Shown one piece after another: positions 1-11,448 of a stretch of DNA of 64,000 nucleotides (positions are counted from its first letter, which is position 1; each line of letters opens with the position of its first letter). Both the position numbers and the translations under genes were made by a program. Origin of the DNA: Paraconiothyrium sp. Pb-2020 (lineage: Eukaryota; Ascomycota; Dothideomycetes; Pleosporales; Didymosphaeriaceae); the NCBI GenBank assembly GCA_022419385.1, contig JAJUBI010000008.1, forward strand, positions 124,001-188,000. The letters run 5' to 3'. The notes beneath the pieces are model-generated. The model made no database searches and was not told where the DNA came from. It saw only the letters and a program-made list of their open reading frames with translations.

Positions 1-123
1 AAGTTGCAATGTAGGAATGCCTTGCGAGTTTGAAGTCGGTGTTCTACCACGATTCGAGGATTCCGACCGTTATAAACAACGTCCAAATCATTACGAATCT
101 TTGCTGTACCCAGCTCTGCCGTT

Positions 124-543
124 TCATCTGATCCGGGTCCACAGATAATCACTGTAGTTGGTGTCAAGAAATGTTAAGAGGCTGTCTGACCAGTTGATGA
201 AGATCTCTTGTGGGGTTTGGCCGTACGGAATAGGGTGATTCTGGCAGATTTGCTCGAAGATGACCACATCGCGAAACCATCCGTGTTCGGTGACCGTGAA
301 ATCTGCTGAAGGACGTCGGTGAGCTCTAACAATGCCTTGGCTGCCCACCTCGTATGAGTAGACATCGCAATGGTGATCGTCAATGGCTCTTCCCCACAGA
401 TGAATGAACAGTCGCTGTACCCCATCTTCTTGATATATCCCCGTATACACCAAATGGCCAGCAGTACAGGGAGTAGGGACGCGGTTGGTTGGTGTAGTAG
501 GGCAGTCCTCGATAGAATTCTGACCAGAGCCCCCGCCTGACAT
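124..543 (-). CDS. Hypothetical protein, 139 aa
   Basis: An ATG-started open frame of 139 codons on the minus strand. I do not recognise the family. The protein begins with a Gly/Ser-rich stretch and has a mixed polar/aromatic composition with several Trp and Tyr residues, as in a small globular protein. It shows no signal peptide, membrane segment or repeat. It lies at the window edge in a region where other coding traces are decayed, so it may be a chance frame or one exon of a longer gene. Existence as a real gene is uncertain. Confidence 0.3.
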   Translation of the reverse strand: MSGGGSGQNSIEDCPTTPTNRVPTPCTAGHLVYTGIYQEDGVQRLFIHLWGRAIDDHHCDVYSYEVGSQGIVRAHRRPSADFTVTEHGWFRDVVIFEQICQNHPIPYGQTPQEIFINWSDSLLTFLDTNYSDYLWTRIR

Positions 544-712
544 GCTTGCGCTTCTAGTAATTATCCGATACTAATTGATGGAAAGTATGTTCTTAGTACT
601 GAAAAGTCAATGTAGGTCGCAATCTCTGTGGTTGAGAAGTGAACTGAAATAATGTCCTTTTTATAATGCGAGGTCGACAAGGTATAGGTATGTCGGTGAG
701 ACAAGTCTAACA

Positions 713-1800
713 TTGCAATCAAACCAAGGTTCAAGACAAGACAAAGATGCAAACTTGCAATCTCAAAGCAGGTGGGTAGAGTGCAGTATACTGAGTTCTA
801 CGTTTCTGATCCGAGACAGGTTCAGCGTCGACGAATACTTTGCGTGCATTGCCGTGCCGTCTCTATCGGGATGTAACCTGAAGTCGAAAACGCCCGCCCA
901 ATGTGTGTGGGATGACAACGACTTTTCACAGAATGGGCTAGAGCTGGAGAGCAAGATAAGTATTTGTGGCATCGTAGAGCAACATGCGCCGACAGCAAAA
1001 GCTTTCTTCACGGAGATTTTCAATCTCCCAGTTGCTGGCATCAAGGAACTGCTTGCCGACTTGGCGTTGATACAGATGAATCGCGACGGCCGGGAACGAG
1101 TGAATCGGCTCTATGAGAGGATCCAGAGCTGCCGTCGCATAGGTACAGAAATGATATTGTATGTGTCCACATTCGGGCCATGGTAACTGGCTGACCCGCT
1201 TCGAAAGGGGAGCTTTTATGAGGCGCCCCCTCGTCTTTCTCCGTGGCATCAACGACCGAATTGGACAATGGCTGTAACTGAGTGACCTGTCAGTCACTCA
1301 AGCAGTCCTAATTGCCACATCCAGCTAGGCAAAAAATCGATGAATGTTTAGGTACGCTTGAGCTCCCTGACTTCACCGTCGAAGTCAAATGGATCAGCTC
1401 GCTGCACTCTCGTGCTGGCTTCTCGACCTTCGGCGGCCGCGAAGTGTCGGACTTCATCTGTTAGGACATCCAGGTCGCCCTCGCCCACCATTTTTGACCG
1501 ATGCAGCACCCGCACACGACGCCAGAGTGGCTATCTACGGCTTGTGACGACGGTAAGGTGCCTCTATACCGGCTAGAAGTCAAATCACCGCAAACCAAGA
1601 TCCTACCACTTTCTTCTACATGAGCTTCAATCAGCACAAGCTAGTAAGCTTCGTCAAAGTTTAACAACAAGATAATAGACTTTAGGGCTAATATTGATCA
1701 GGCAAAAAGCCCGCGCGTCACCTCGGCAGAACCTCCAGAAATCTATGTCAATCTGCGTATCTCGGGTTTGAACGCTTTGGAAGATGGGGCGGGACACTGG
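713..1800 (+). pseudogene. Decayed 3' end of a large fungal protein, possibly with a C-terminal NO VEIN/DUF3883-like domain
   Basis: The frame open at 713-1186 has no ATG but reads like real protein, especially the helical part at about 960-1130 (motif FFTEIFNLPVAGIKELL). Downstream, short coding-like pieces appear in shifting frames: KVPLYRLEVKS at about 1553-1590, FYMSFNQHKLV at about 1610-1645, and EIYVNLRISGL at about 1740-1775. Stops and frame changes separate them. The order (helical segment, then an 'xLEVKS ... FYMS ... IYVxLRxxxL' core) resembles the 3' end of large fungal proteins with a DUF3883/NO VEIN-type nuclease-like fold, but that is recall without a search. The relic is not translatable as it stands. 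Confidence 0.25.
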
Positions 1801-2047
1801 CTGTAGTGAATAATGTATCTGGATTCATACACTCGTGGCGAAGCTTGCAAACTAGGCTATGTTCCGCGTACGTATGCTGTCACAGCCGCTGCGTAAAACA
1901 GCATTTCATTATTGGATCGTCATCATGGAGTTAGGGCATTGAAGATCTATTGGGATCTAGGTGCAGCTCTTAATAGAATTCCAGTACGGTACGCCAGTGA
2001 TACCTCAAGCAATCACCAAACATAGTAACCACGCAGAATATATATCT

Positions 2048-2393
2048 CTATATATCAGACTCTTGCAGATCATCCTCATTGGTTCGATCGAAATATTCAG
2101 CTTCAGTGTCGTACTTCCACATGTACAGCTTCATTGTCAGACCCGTCTGCAGCTTCATAAACAGTTCCGTCGGTAGCTTCCGTGTAGCTTTAAGCCTCTT
2201 CACTGCATCCCCTGGCGGCTCTTCAACACCGATGTCTTCGATAACAATTTCAGTGTTTTCCTCAGCAATGGCACAACTTCAGCACATTCTGAGTTTTCAG
2301 ATCCGTTTGATTGCCTAAAGGTCCTTACCTAAGGCCAGACATCATCCAACTGTGTACCAAAGCAAGCGGATGCCTCCGCCTACACTGCTGCAT
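2048..2393 (-). CDS. Possible two-exon small protein, 97 aa, unknown function
   Basis: Proposed exons are 2329-2393 and 2048-2276 on the minus strand, joined by a 52-base intron with a GTAAGG donor and a GAAG acceptor. The splice keeps frame, and both sides are coding-like. The first exon is basic (several Arg/His). The second is acidic, with a helical stretch around KLPTELFMKLQTGLTMKL, and ends in LQESDI. No known domain or signal peptide is visible. The frame upstream of the proposed ATG (2391-2393) is also open to about 2430, so the gene may be the 3' end of something longer or a relic. It lies just downstream of the reductase and on the same strand. Confidence 0.3.
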
Positions 2394-2645
2394 TGCTCCT
2401 CGATACAGTGGAAAATGGGCAGGAAGATACTTCTATATCGACTGTGCAGTGTCTTTGCACCTTACAATACCGGGCGCTGTCGGAGAAATCATTACTTGGT
2501 ATTCGCGAGGACACTAAGACATTGAAAGCACAAAATAATACATGGAAAACTTATTGCTAGATGATTAATACCACTGAACAAGCCCCGTTCTAATAAGACA
2601 TATTCTAACCAACTCGTCGCACTTGATGTATCGATGGTTCGCTGC

Positions 2646-4110
2646 TTACAGTCCATCTAGACCAGCATGCTGCAGTTCCGGTACGTGAGCTTTCAACTCG
2701 TCAATTATCTCTTTCCACACCTGTTTCTGCAGCGCCCTCGCCTTATCACTATAGATGACGGGCTCCGCTTTCCTGTCGCGCTTTGTCAGTACTCGTTCAG
2801 CCAGTCTTCACTTGTGAAAGCACGGCATGCGTGCCCCCGTGCCATGACATACCTGCGCCACTGGTCGCCCTCCAGCCAGTAACTAAAGAACTCGCCCTAG
2901 GACACATAAAGTCAGTACCTAATCCGATAATAAAGGCATTACATTGTGGCTATCGAGACTGGAATATGCGTGCAGAGAGCGGCCACTACTCACATGATTC
3001 TCCACCGGCTTCTGAGCGGCCTGGACTAAGATCCTGGCGCCCGAATCGGCTGACTTCGCGGTTGTAACCAGAGTTAGCCAGACGCAAAGCGCATGGAACC
3101 ATGATCTCGAGGAGATGTTGCGGCCGATGTCGGTTTTGACCATTCCGGGACAAACGCTGTTGACAATGACGAGAGGCCTAGTTGGTGATAACACGTTAGT
3201 GAGCCCAAAAATTTCTCTGCTGTGAATAGTGATAGGCGTACAAGCCAGAGCTAGGAGAGGTGGAGGAATGAACATGGGATTAGATAGATTTGGGAGCTCT
3301 TTACTTACACGCCGTCTGGCCCCCGGGCCAGCCTGGTCATCTCTTCGATCGTGTACATAATCAGAAGCTTGCTGACAGCGTAGTTGGGCTCCGCGTCCCA
3401 AAAGCCGCCTGGCCAGTTTTCCTTGCTGCACACTTGTCGCAAGATGCCATCCTTTCGATGCGACCACTCGGTCAGTTGATCGATGTCGGGGTAGAGATGC
3501 TCGCGCGAGGAGAGGAAGGTTAGATGCGCCGGCGAAGCTCGCTGACTCCGGCCTTCACGCATCCACCCCAGCAAGAGCAGGCCCATGAGCGTCGTGCCGA
3601 TGGTGTTGATTTGGATTGTTCTCTCCCTAGATCCCTTGCGCGTCAGACAGATACATCGCTGATAGTGTAGGGTCAAGTGATGGAAGAATCTCAAAGTACC
3701 TACCATCCTGCGGGGCTTTCCTCCCAATGAGAATTCACAATACCGCCATTCATGATCGCGACGTCCAGCGCGGCGGGACCAGAGAGACTACTTTTGAGCT
3801 TGGCCATGAAGCTGGTGCACGAGGCGTAGCTTTCCAAGTCCAGTTCAAGGCATGAGATGTCGCCTTTGCGAGAGGGCCCCACCGCTTCTTCTATGTGCCG
3901 TACCGCAGCATCCCCACGAGATGCTACGCGCGATGTGATAATGACGCTCGCACCGAGAGTCGCAAAGTGCACGGCAGAGGATAGCCCGAGGCCGGTGGTA
4001 GCGCCAACAACGACGACTGTCTGCCCGTCAAAGGTCCCAGCCGGGGGCAACGTCGCCGGCACAAAACGCCCCACGCACCGTTGGATAGGAGCATCAAGCA
4101 ACAAGCCCAT
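2646..4110 (-). CDS. Short-chain dehydrogenase/reductase (SDR), five exons, 359 aa
   Basis: Exons are 3704-4110, 3309-3626, 2994-3177, 2853-2896 and 2646-2772 (minus); all four introns are GT-AG and in phase, giving 1080 coding bases. The NAD(P)-binding glycine motif GATTGLG is near residues 36-42, the NNAG-like segment is MNGG, a Ser lies in FLSS, and the catalytic pair is YAVSK (Tyr218, Lys222). The PG motif after the substrate loop is NSVCPGMVKTD. It is a complete NAD(P)H-dependent ketoreductase or dehydrogenase of the fungal cluster type. Next to an oxoamine synthase/PKS pair, the likely job is reduction of the ketone left after off-loading, as the 3-ketoreductase does in fumonisin-type pathways. 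That role is inferred from context. Start chosen at the ATG at 4110, about 35 residues before the glycine motif. Confidence 0.88.
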
Positions 4111-5146
4111 GGTGTTTTCGTTCTGTAGACAGAATAATAAGTCGAAGCTTGATGTCAGAAAGAAAAGGATGGTTCGTAAGCTAAGTACTACGATCAGGGG
4201 TGATCGCGACACAATTGGACAAGCAATCAAAGAAGCGTTAGCCGGAGACACACGGGCGGAACACGTCACGTGACTATTGGACATTCGATGCTGCTCCGTG
4301 TCAAGCAAATTCTGTACGTACTTGTTGGGAAATAACTAGACTAAAAAGAAAGAGAAGCGTCAGAGAAATAGATTCCTTTAGCCTATTCACTTAATATAGT
4401 TTTCTACGTTCCTTTAGTTATTACATAGTATTTTCTTCTAAATACTTACGTGTAATTATAGATACTAACCATTTTTGGCTTATATTTAACATTACTACCT
4501 TAATTACAGAACAGCCCCTACACCATTCCAGTAAGAGAAGGTGGAGAGCGTGCCTGGGACGATCTGACCTCCTTGTGGCGTAGCACAAGGGGAGAATCCC
4601 TGCCACGCTACGCACCGCCCCTCTCGGAGGGATGCATGCGCGTGGCTGCAGGCATCGGCTTCTCCGCTTAATCGGTGTACACAGTAACCTGCAGCCTACA
4701 GGTTTCGAGCATGCAACCACGAGGTGCTTTGCATGGATGTTCAAACTGGGTGTCCGAAGTCCGTTCTTGGTATTTCCATATCTACCTGGTAGACGGGTCG
4801 ATTACCTTCTTTTTAATGATTGAAGATCATCTGTCGATGGCGCCACCAAGTCGCATCAATTTTTGAGCTTGTCTTAAATTTGGAAGCTTGATATTGAACA
4901 TGTGAATTCGCCATCCTTTCGGTGACCGAACACCCATGTACATGAAACGGTTTACCCGCTTAGCCGACGGGGCGTTTATTATCGAAAATCAACTAGCCGC
5001 GTCACTTCAGCAATGTACTAATTTGATGGTCTAAATGCGGCTGCATGTATGAATTATCACTCCCACGACCCACTAAATGCACTCTCAGGGATTGCCTGCA
5101 GTCGAATTATTCCGGCACCGACTTCGATGCCCACACCTCGCACATC
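4111..5146. promoter_or_regulatory. Promoter of the reductase and AT-rich spacer
   Basis: This 1.0 kb stretch lies between the reductase start and the methyltransferase stop. A palindromic CACGTG (4267-4272, inside GTCACGTGAC) sits about 157 bases upstream of the reductase ATG, directly followed by CTATTGG, an inverted CCAAT box. About 4310-4510 is conspicuously AT-rich with many TA steps, as left by repeat-induced point mutation on an old repeat. No convincing gene was found. Confidence 0.4.
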
Positions 5147-6442
5147 TCAAGGTTTCTCAAAACAAAGCACAGCATAGATGGCTGTGCCGTGAGCATACGC
5201 CTTTTTCATTGACATCATCCCCCGGAGATAACCGATAGCATCTCTGCCTTGGGTGATTAGATATAGTACAGAAGATATCGGCACACTGGTTTCCCTGAAG
5301 AAAAGTTCACGTAATTAGTTCCAATGTCAGGGTAATGGGACACGCACAGCTCAAACGCCATGACAACGGTCGGAGCAGGTAAACTTACCAGGTTTTAGCC
5401 ACGTTCTTGGTGATATCCTTCGGCTCATGACGGGGTCTGAAGCCCGCCTCCAGAGCCATCTTATTATACTCGTCCACGGTGCCGAGCTCGGGGCAGAGAT
5501 GGTTGCGCCGGATGGACGCGAGTTCTTTCTGCGTACGCTTCGGCGCCGTCGCGGGGTCAGGCGCCGTCCGGCATATGTCTGCTATGACCAAGCAACCCCC
5601 GGGTTCGAGGAGCGCAAACGCCGAGTTGAAGAAGGCCTGCCTCGAATGCAGGTGGAAAATAACCTCGGAGATCCAGATACAGTCGAACTTCTCACCCAAT
5701 TTGTCCGCTAGGTGCTCGCGCATCTGATCGATGTCAAGATTGAGGACCCTCACGGCGCCGGCGCCAGTGCCCGTGGAGGAGGGCAGCTCGACGAAGTCGG
5801 TGTTGTCCTTCGCCGATGGTGGTGACGATGATGGGGACTCCTCCGTCTTCGCCGCCTCCTTCGCCGTCAGCTCGCGTGCGAGCTCGACCTGACCCCGACT
5901 GTTGGATATGGCCGTCACTCTGCAAGCTTGTTCTTTGGCGAGATATCTGGCAGTCCCGCCAATGCCGCATCCGACATCCAATACCCTAGAGCCAGCAGTA
6001 ACTCCCGAAGACTCAGCGAGCAGCAAAACTTGGTTGAGCTGAGCCTGCTCAGCAGTATCCGTTTCCGACTTGAAATAGCCATGGTGGATGTGTTCTCCCC
6101 TGGTAGGCGGGATTAGCCAAGGTACTGGTCGTCGAACGTGAGCACGGTGGGAGCACCATACCATACCTTGAGAAACTGATGCGCAGACATGTCGTAATGC
6201 TTCACGATCCTCTTCTTCAGACCATCTTCGTCAACTTTGGCATCTTTACCGCTACCGCGTGGACAAGATGCTTCCCGTTTTCCTGTACATCTGCCATCGT
6301 GTATATTGAAAGGACCAAAAAATGGACTTGCAACAAGACAACCCAGAGGCAAATCAGACAAGGTGGCAAGCTCTAGAAGAGTGGGGAGCTTGAGGTCACA
6401 ATAGAGGTGCATGTGGGGGTTGACTCGAGGGTTGCACAGCAT
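5147..6442 (-). CDS. SAM-dependent class I methyltransferase (sterol/tocopherol-methyltransferase-like)
   Basis: Clear exons are 5389-6099 and 5147-5294, plus a first exon ending at 6162. Introns 6100-6161 and 5295-5388 are GT-AG and in phase. Visible features are the N-terminal helix with KKRIVKHYD, the GEHIHHGYF motif typical of the sterol-24-C/gamma-tocopherol/coclaurine N-methyltransferase group, SAM motif I VLDVGCGIGG, a post-motif acid in LNLDID, PGGCLVIAD (motif III region) and a C-terminal YLRGMMSMKKAYAHG helix. A Ser/Thr/Pro/Glu-rich insert follows motif I. The enzyme would methylate N, O or C of a cluster intermediate; N-methylation of the amine is attractive but unproven. The start is unresolved: the frame is open to ATG codons at 6442 and 6412, while the best-placed ATG (6295-6297) is one frame off, suggesting an indel or an unseen intron. 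Confidence 0.82.
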
Positions 6443-6989
6443 CCGTGCCCTTCCACGAAAACCGACAAAAAAACCTCCGTATTATTCTTGCCAATGTGGT
6501 GGGTCATGCGAAACCCATGTGCGAAATGCACAGTCTGCCTTAGCGGTTGCACCCATGCCCTCGCGAAACGTTTACAACTCCGTGCCGCTTCCCAGCCCCT
6601 GTTCAAGCCGCCTTCCTATAGAAGCTAGTGCTGCATGCTCGTTCAGCCCCCAACCGTGCCAACCTAGCTGCTGAGCGAGCTCCAACCAACGGTTGATATG
6701 CAGACACGTAGGCTAGACAGACAGACATGTGAACGATTTGACCATCGGAGATTTGTCCTATCCGAGACCTAAATGCACCTAAGATTCGCAAGGGGAATTT
6801 GCAATCACATCAGCTTTGGGACCCCTGTACTTATATTCGATAATTAATCGACCAGTTATTGAAATAAGTGGATAATTACTACAGGTTTTGGGGGCCAGAA
6901 AGAGGACGGGTCCTTCCGGAATCCCTCTGAGCACTTGATGCACGGGTATGTATCTGAAGCGGTACTTCGTAGAGTACCTAGCAGGCGCA
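6443..6989. promoter_or_regulatory. Intergenic region upstream of the methyltransferase
   Basis: About 550 bases between the acyltransferase stop and the methyltransferase 5' end, both transcribed leftward. It should hold the acyltransferase terminator and the methyltransferase promoter. No CACGTG, TATA box or conserved open frame stood out. Confidence 0.3.
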
Positions 6990-8577
6990 TCATGACTGGC
7001 TTGCAAGTTGGGCCAGCCACCTCTCCAGATCAGCCATGATGCGCTCCCCGAACTTCGCGTCGACAGCGTTGTCCGCCCAGTTCGCGCTGACCACCATCCC
7101 CCGGCCAGCCACGCTGATCGGCGCAAACTCGATAGCGGCAGCGGGGATCTCGGCGCTGAGGCCAAACTGAGCCCGCTCAATGGACCACCTCTGGGCGTCG
7201 TCGGACGTTTTACCGTCAAGCACACCGACATTGGTGACTAGCCATGTGAATTGGCGCGTCTTTTTCGCCATATCCCCCATCGTCTGCTGCCAGTTCGTGA
7301 CCCACTTGAACACCCCTAGCAGGTCGTTTCGGAGCCCCGATTCTATCTTGCGTACTATCTCCTGCCGATTTTGTGCCGACGCGGCCCAGAGCTCGCGCTG
7401 GAGGTCGGCGGTCAGATCGATTCCCTCGCCGCTATTAGCTGGCAGCTTGGAACGAATTCGTGCCGCTAGGTCCGTCTCGTATCTATGGAGGCACTGTGTC
7501 ACGTAGTTGCTGACTGCTCTGTCGGACTGAGCCCACGGAGCGCCCGGCGGAGCCGGAGGCATATTTCGGCGGTGGTCCATTATGGTAGAACTTTGAAAGG
7601 CCGGGGCGACAGTGCTGTCGAGGCGCAATGAGAAGGCAATAAGCGCTAGCCCATTTACCAGGCCGGTGATAGTAGTCTTATTCTGTCGGCAGAGGGTTAG
7701 GATCGCAAGTAGAGATGCGTTATCCACGAAAAAGGTCCGGTATCCGGTTTTGTATGGTGAGGAGCGGATTGGGCACCAGGCTGCTTGGGAAACGTCCCGA
7801 TTCAAAAATTGAGGCCGGAATTCTTCCCACAATACCTTGGCGAAGAACTTAACATCTAATGGAAGACCCTTTACGTCTTCGATCGGGATTGGAAGGAAAG
7901 GGGGCGCTTCAGGTAGTCGGAGAATGTCGCCATCCAAGCCCGTCCTCTCCAATGCTCCGTTCTGAACATTATTGAGCATATCGATGAAGTCTTCGTGGAG
8001 CACCTTGGCGCCTGCACCGTCGAATTGGGGGTGATTCCAAGTAAGTAGGACCTCCATAAAAGGAGCAGCCCCTTGCCGAATGACGGTGATCTTCCAGCCT
8101 GGCTGCTTAGTGTACGTGGAAAGGTCCGGGAAACGGTCATCGAGCTGAAAGCGAAAGGTTTCCTGCACAGTTTGTTCAAAGTCGGCATCCCCATCAAGAT
8201 AAAGCCATTTGATATGTTGCGTTAAGTCGACAGTCTGCAGCTGTATCCACGAGGGAGTCTTAGAACTAGCATCTACCATGCCGACTTGCAGCATCGGATG
8301 TTTCATAATGGTGTCCACGACAGCAACCTTGAATAACTCCTCCAGTTGCGACCGCGACTCTGCCGGCGCAAGATGTGGCGGGACTGCATACCGACAAGAG
8401 AGAACAGTGGAACGGTACTGGTCCAGTATATACATGGCCAGTTGATACGCCTCGCTAGACACGCGTTCGTTGGTTAGATGGCGGAGATTCCATGTCAGAT
8501 GCGGTTCCAGGTGCTTACTTCATTCCGAGTTTGCGTAGCGCCTTCGCCTTTGTGCCATGGTTGGATGTGGTTGCCAT
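6990..8577 (-). CDS. HxxxD-type acyltransferase (alcohol acetyltransferase/condensation-like), two exons, 507 aa
   Basis: Exon 1 is 8519-8577 and exon 2 is 6990-8454, with a 64-base GT-AG intron. The spliced N-terminus reads into the LRKLGMNEAYQLAMY segment, which fits the start of fungal AATase-family proteins better than any start inside exon 2. The catalytic HxxxDG motif is WNHPQFDGAG, followed by HEDF. The C-terminal half carries the DFGWG-region equivalent only loosely (NVGVLDG, AEIPAAAIEFAP). The enzyme would transfer an acetyl or longer acyl group from CoA to a hydroxyl or amine of the cluster product. Upstream, a CACGTG at 8723-8728 lies about 150 bases before the ATG. Cluster membership is inferred from position and shared strand with the methyltransferase and reductase. 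Confidence 0.85.
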
Positions 8578-9660
8578 GGTTTGTTGCTGGCGCAGCGAAA
8601 CAACAAGAAACGATCTCACGATCGCCGAAACTAGTTGGTTGTTACGTGCTGAGTCTCGTGCAGAGTATATGGTATGTAGCCAGAAGGGGGTTCAAAGAGG
8701 GTTTCTGCTGTGCCTCATGTCACACGTGCTTCTGTCCTGTGCGCTCGATAGACTAGCCCGAATAGGAATAGCGACGAGCTTGGGCTATTCTGCAGAGAAC
8801 GCAAGCTCCTACATTCGTCGCTCGAACCATTACAGAGCTAATAAATAGACGATTACTGCCAGAGCAAGCGTGTGATGGGTATTGGCGTGAGCGGTGATAA
8901 ATGGGGTACTTGGTCAATCCAGTTGGAAACGAGTCTTTACCCCGCCCTATATTTAGCTTACCCGGATCTAATTGGTTCCTAATGCGGTTACAATAACTCT
9001 AATCAGCAATTCGACTTTTGCATCACCGGCGGAGCTAGACTGGGGGTGCATGATCAACAGCTCCGAGGCAAAACTGGGTCCCGCTTTTGTTCTCAAATCA
9101 ATGTGCCAACTAGATTGCTTACGTGTGCCTTACCATAGGTATCTGGTGTATGTAAAGTTCACAGTGAAGGATGGTATGTGGTTCTTTACAACAGGAGTAG
9201 GGGAGGGAAGATAATAGCTGGTCGTTGTTTTTACCGAACTGAAATGTGCTGGAGGAGGCTGAGCCACGTTTCGGACAGTTAATCTACATGCGGACCTCTA
9301 CATGATGCCATGATACCCAGGAACCAAGTACCTGTATGGCTGACTGCATGCTGCGGAGTCCGGACGGCACCGTCACTCGTGCGACTACGCCTTGCCAGGA
9401 AGGCAGTGCAGCGGCAATGGTTTGCAGGGAATATCTCCGTTATCCAAGATCGCTCGTTAGCGGCAATGCGATCCCTGTCGCGCTAGACACTCGTGCATTC
9501 TGGTGGGGTGTAAGGGTGTCGGTGTTACATATAGCCACATCTACTGTGTTACACATTTCTCATGCACTCTCTTACTGTGTTCCAATCTGTTGGGTAGTAT
9601 ATATGCATTCTATCCTTCTACCGGCCGACCACTCGATATATACTCCCACTTGAAGTCGCT
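8578..9660. promoter_or_regulatory. Divergent promoter between acyltransferase and membrane-protein gene
   Basis: 1.08 kb between two divergently transcribed cluster genes. A CACGTG is at 8723-8728. A GC-rich patch with CGG/CCG triplets (about 9355-9372, CGGAGTCCGGACGG) is a plausible site for a Zn2Cys6 regulator, although no repeated palindrome was proved. A frame at 8972-9214 lacks an ATG and looks non-coding. Confidence 0.35.
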
Positions 9661-10828
9661 ATGCTCAGTAACGAGGACGCCGCTCAGGTGGCCGGCATTC
9701 TTCTTATTGTCCTCGACATCGTAACCGTCGCTGGCCGCTTCTACTCAAGATGGTGCACCAAGCTCGGTTTTGGATGGGACGACTGGACCATTCTAATAGC
9801 TTTGGTAGCTGGTATAGTACCAGGCGCTTTAACAATGTACGGTACGTGTTCCGGCTTTGTCTGTCCCCTAAGGCTGCAAATCTGACGCACCGATTAGCAA
9901 GCAGTGTGTCCAGTACGGGGCCCGCTGCGGCCAGCAACTTCGACCCCAACTACGTCTTCACTCCGGCCGACATCCTTTATACTAAGATCACATTCTCGAC
10001 ATCGGTGCTATACTTTTTCATCACCTCTATTACCAAGTTATCTATCCTGCTCCTCCTCCACCGCCTTTTCTCTATCAGCGACGGGTTTAGGATACAGCTA
10101 TACATCGCCCAAGGGGCAGTCGTAGCATTCTGGATCTCGGCGACGGTGGCCGACCTCTTGAACTGCAATCCTCTAGAATGGACATGGAAGAATGGCAACG
10201 CGGATCCTAGATACTGCATCAACTATAACACGTTCTGGCTAGGCACAGGCATTGCCGAAAGCATAATAGACCTGGCCATCTTGGCATTGCCCATTGGCAT
10301 GGTCTCCACGCTACACCTAGAGCGGAACAAAAGATACGGCGTGGCTGGTATCTTCCTCATGGGAGGATTGTAAGTTTTGAACGCAAATTGCATACCTAAA
10401 ACCGCGACTCCGTCTAACATTGTGCTACCAGCGTACTGTTCTCTGGCGTCGCCAAGGTCGTCCTGAGCTACCAACCCAGGAGCCGCGAACCCGATTTCTC
10501 GAGGGCCGCTCTGTGGACGACGGTCCACCTCTACACCGGTATCATATGCGCCAACCTGCCTACTTGCCGGCCCCTCGTCAACCGAATCGCCCAGTTGACC
10601 GCGACCGCCGGCTCGCGGGTGAGGCTATTGACGATGTCGCGAGGCAAGCGCTGGTACAGCCTGAGCAACGACAAGCAATCCACGGGAAATAGTGATACCG
10701 CACCCCAAAGCCGACCGGGAGATGGGAATCAAAACTATACTATAGGCACCCGGCCGGTCAATGTGAAGAGGGGCCGAGACGAGTATGAGCTTCCTATGTA
10801 TAGTCTAAATAGCTACAAGGGGCCATGA
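9661..10828 (+). CDS. Rhodopsin-like/PTH11-type integral membrane protein, three exons, 350 aa
   Basis: Exons are 9661-9841, 9898-10369 and 10432-10828, with GT-AG introns in phase (1050 coding bases). Hydrophobic helices alternate with the typical motifs of the fungal rhodopsin domain: FYSRWCTKLGFGWDDWTILIA near the N-terminus, YTKITFSTSVLYFFITSITKLSILLLLHR, then YCINYNTFWLGTGIAESIIDLAILALP, VAGIFLMGG and a last helix ending CANLPTCRPL. A polar tail of about 75 residues follows. Family members are seven-helix proteins thought to act in sensing, though most have no known ligand. Its place between the acyltransferase and the oxoamine synthase makes it a resident of the cluster, unusual because such clusters more often hold a transporter. 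It could sense the product or its precursor, or simply be a passenger. Confidence 0.82.
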
Positions 10829-11448
10829 ACGGACTATTGGTGCTTTACCAAAGTTCATTTTCTACCCTGCCATGGCTCTGGATACCTTTGTTTATAGAGT
10901 TTCAGCCAATTATGATACCCTGTTGATTTTGACTGCTTAATGCGCTTTTCAACGTCTACCCGGCCCAGAAATGTAGATTCAACACACTTTGGCCAAAATT
11001 CAGCGTCTTGTGGTATAAAGACCACCTGGAACTATGTGAAAGACGTACGTAGGGTCATAATGAGATGGGAGAGGCATTTTCGCAATCGATAATGATGTGA
11101 GGTGGCAAAGTTGCCACGTTTCTACCGTAGAATCTTGCTCAAACGCGAAATGCTAGCCGGGGCTGGATACACTAATATAGTTACTGTCTGTGCCGTGTGT
11201 GCAGGCGATCAGCGCGTACCGCTACTAGCTTATTGGCACTGGATCCTTCCCGCGTTGCAGTAGCCTTTGACAATTTGACTGTGATCCTACGGTATATAAA
11301 CCAAAGCTCTTCACATAAACCCTTGTTTGGGCACCCTATATCTAATTATTACGGCCACAATATTTCCCTCCCCCACAAGGTACCCCACTCAGCAGTAAAC
11401 GTTTTGACCTTGTCGTAACCACGCGAGATCTTTTAACATTGCCTCACA
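10829..11448 (+). promoter_or_regulatory. Promoter of the oxoamine synthase
   Basis: A 620-base spacer. A good TATA-like element (TATATAAA, 11293-11300) lies about 150 bases upstream of the ATG at 11449. C/T-rich stretches follow between the TATA box and the start, as in many fungal core promoters. No coding sequence was seen. Confidence 0.4.

Noticed and set aside
8972..9214. Possible 80-codon gene between the acyltransferase and the rhodopsin-like gene.
   Set aside because: It starts at TTG, has no family features and lies in a divergent promoter.
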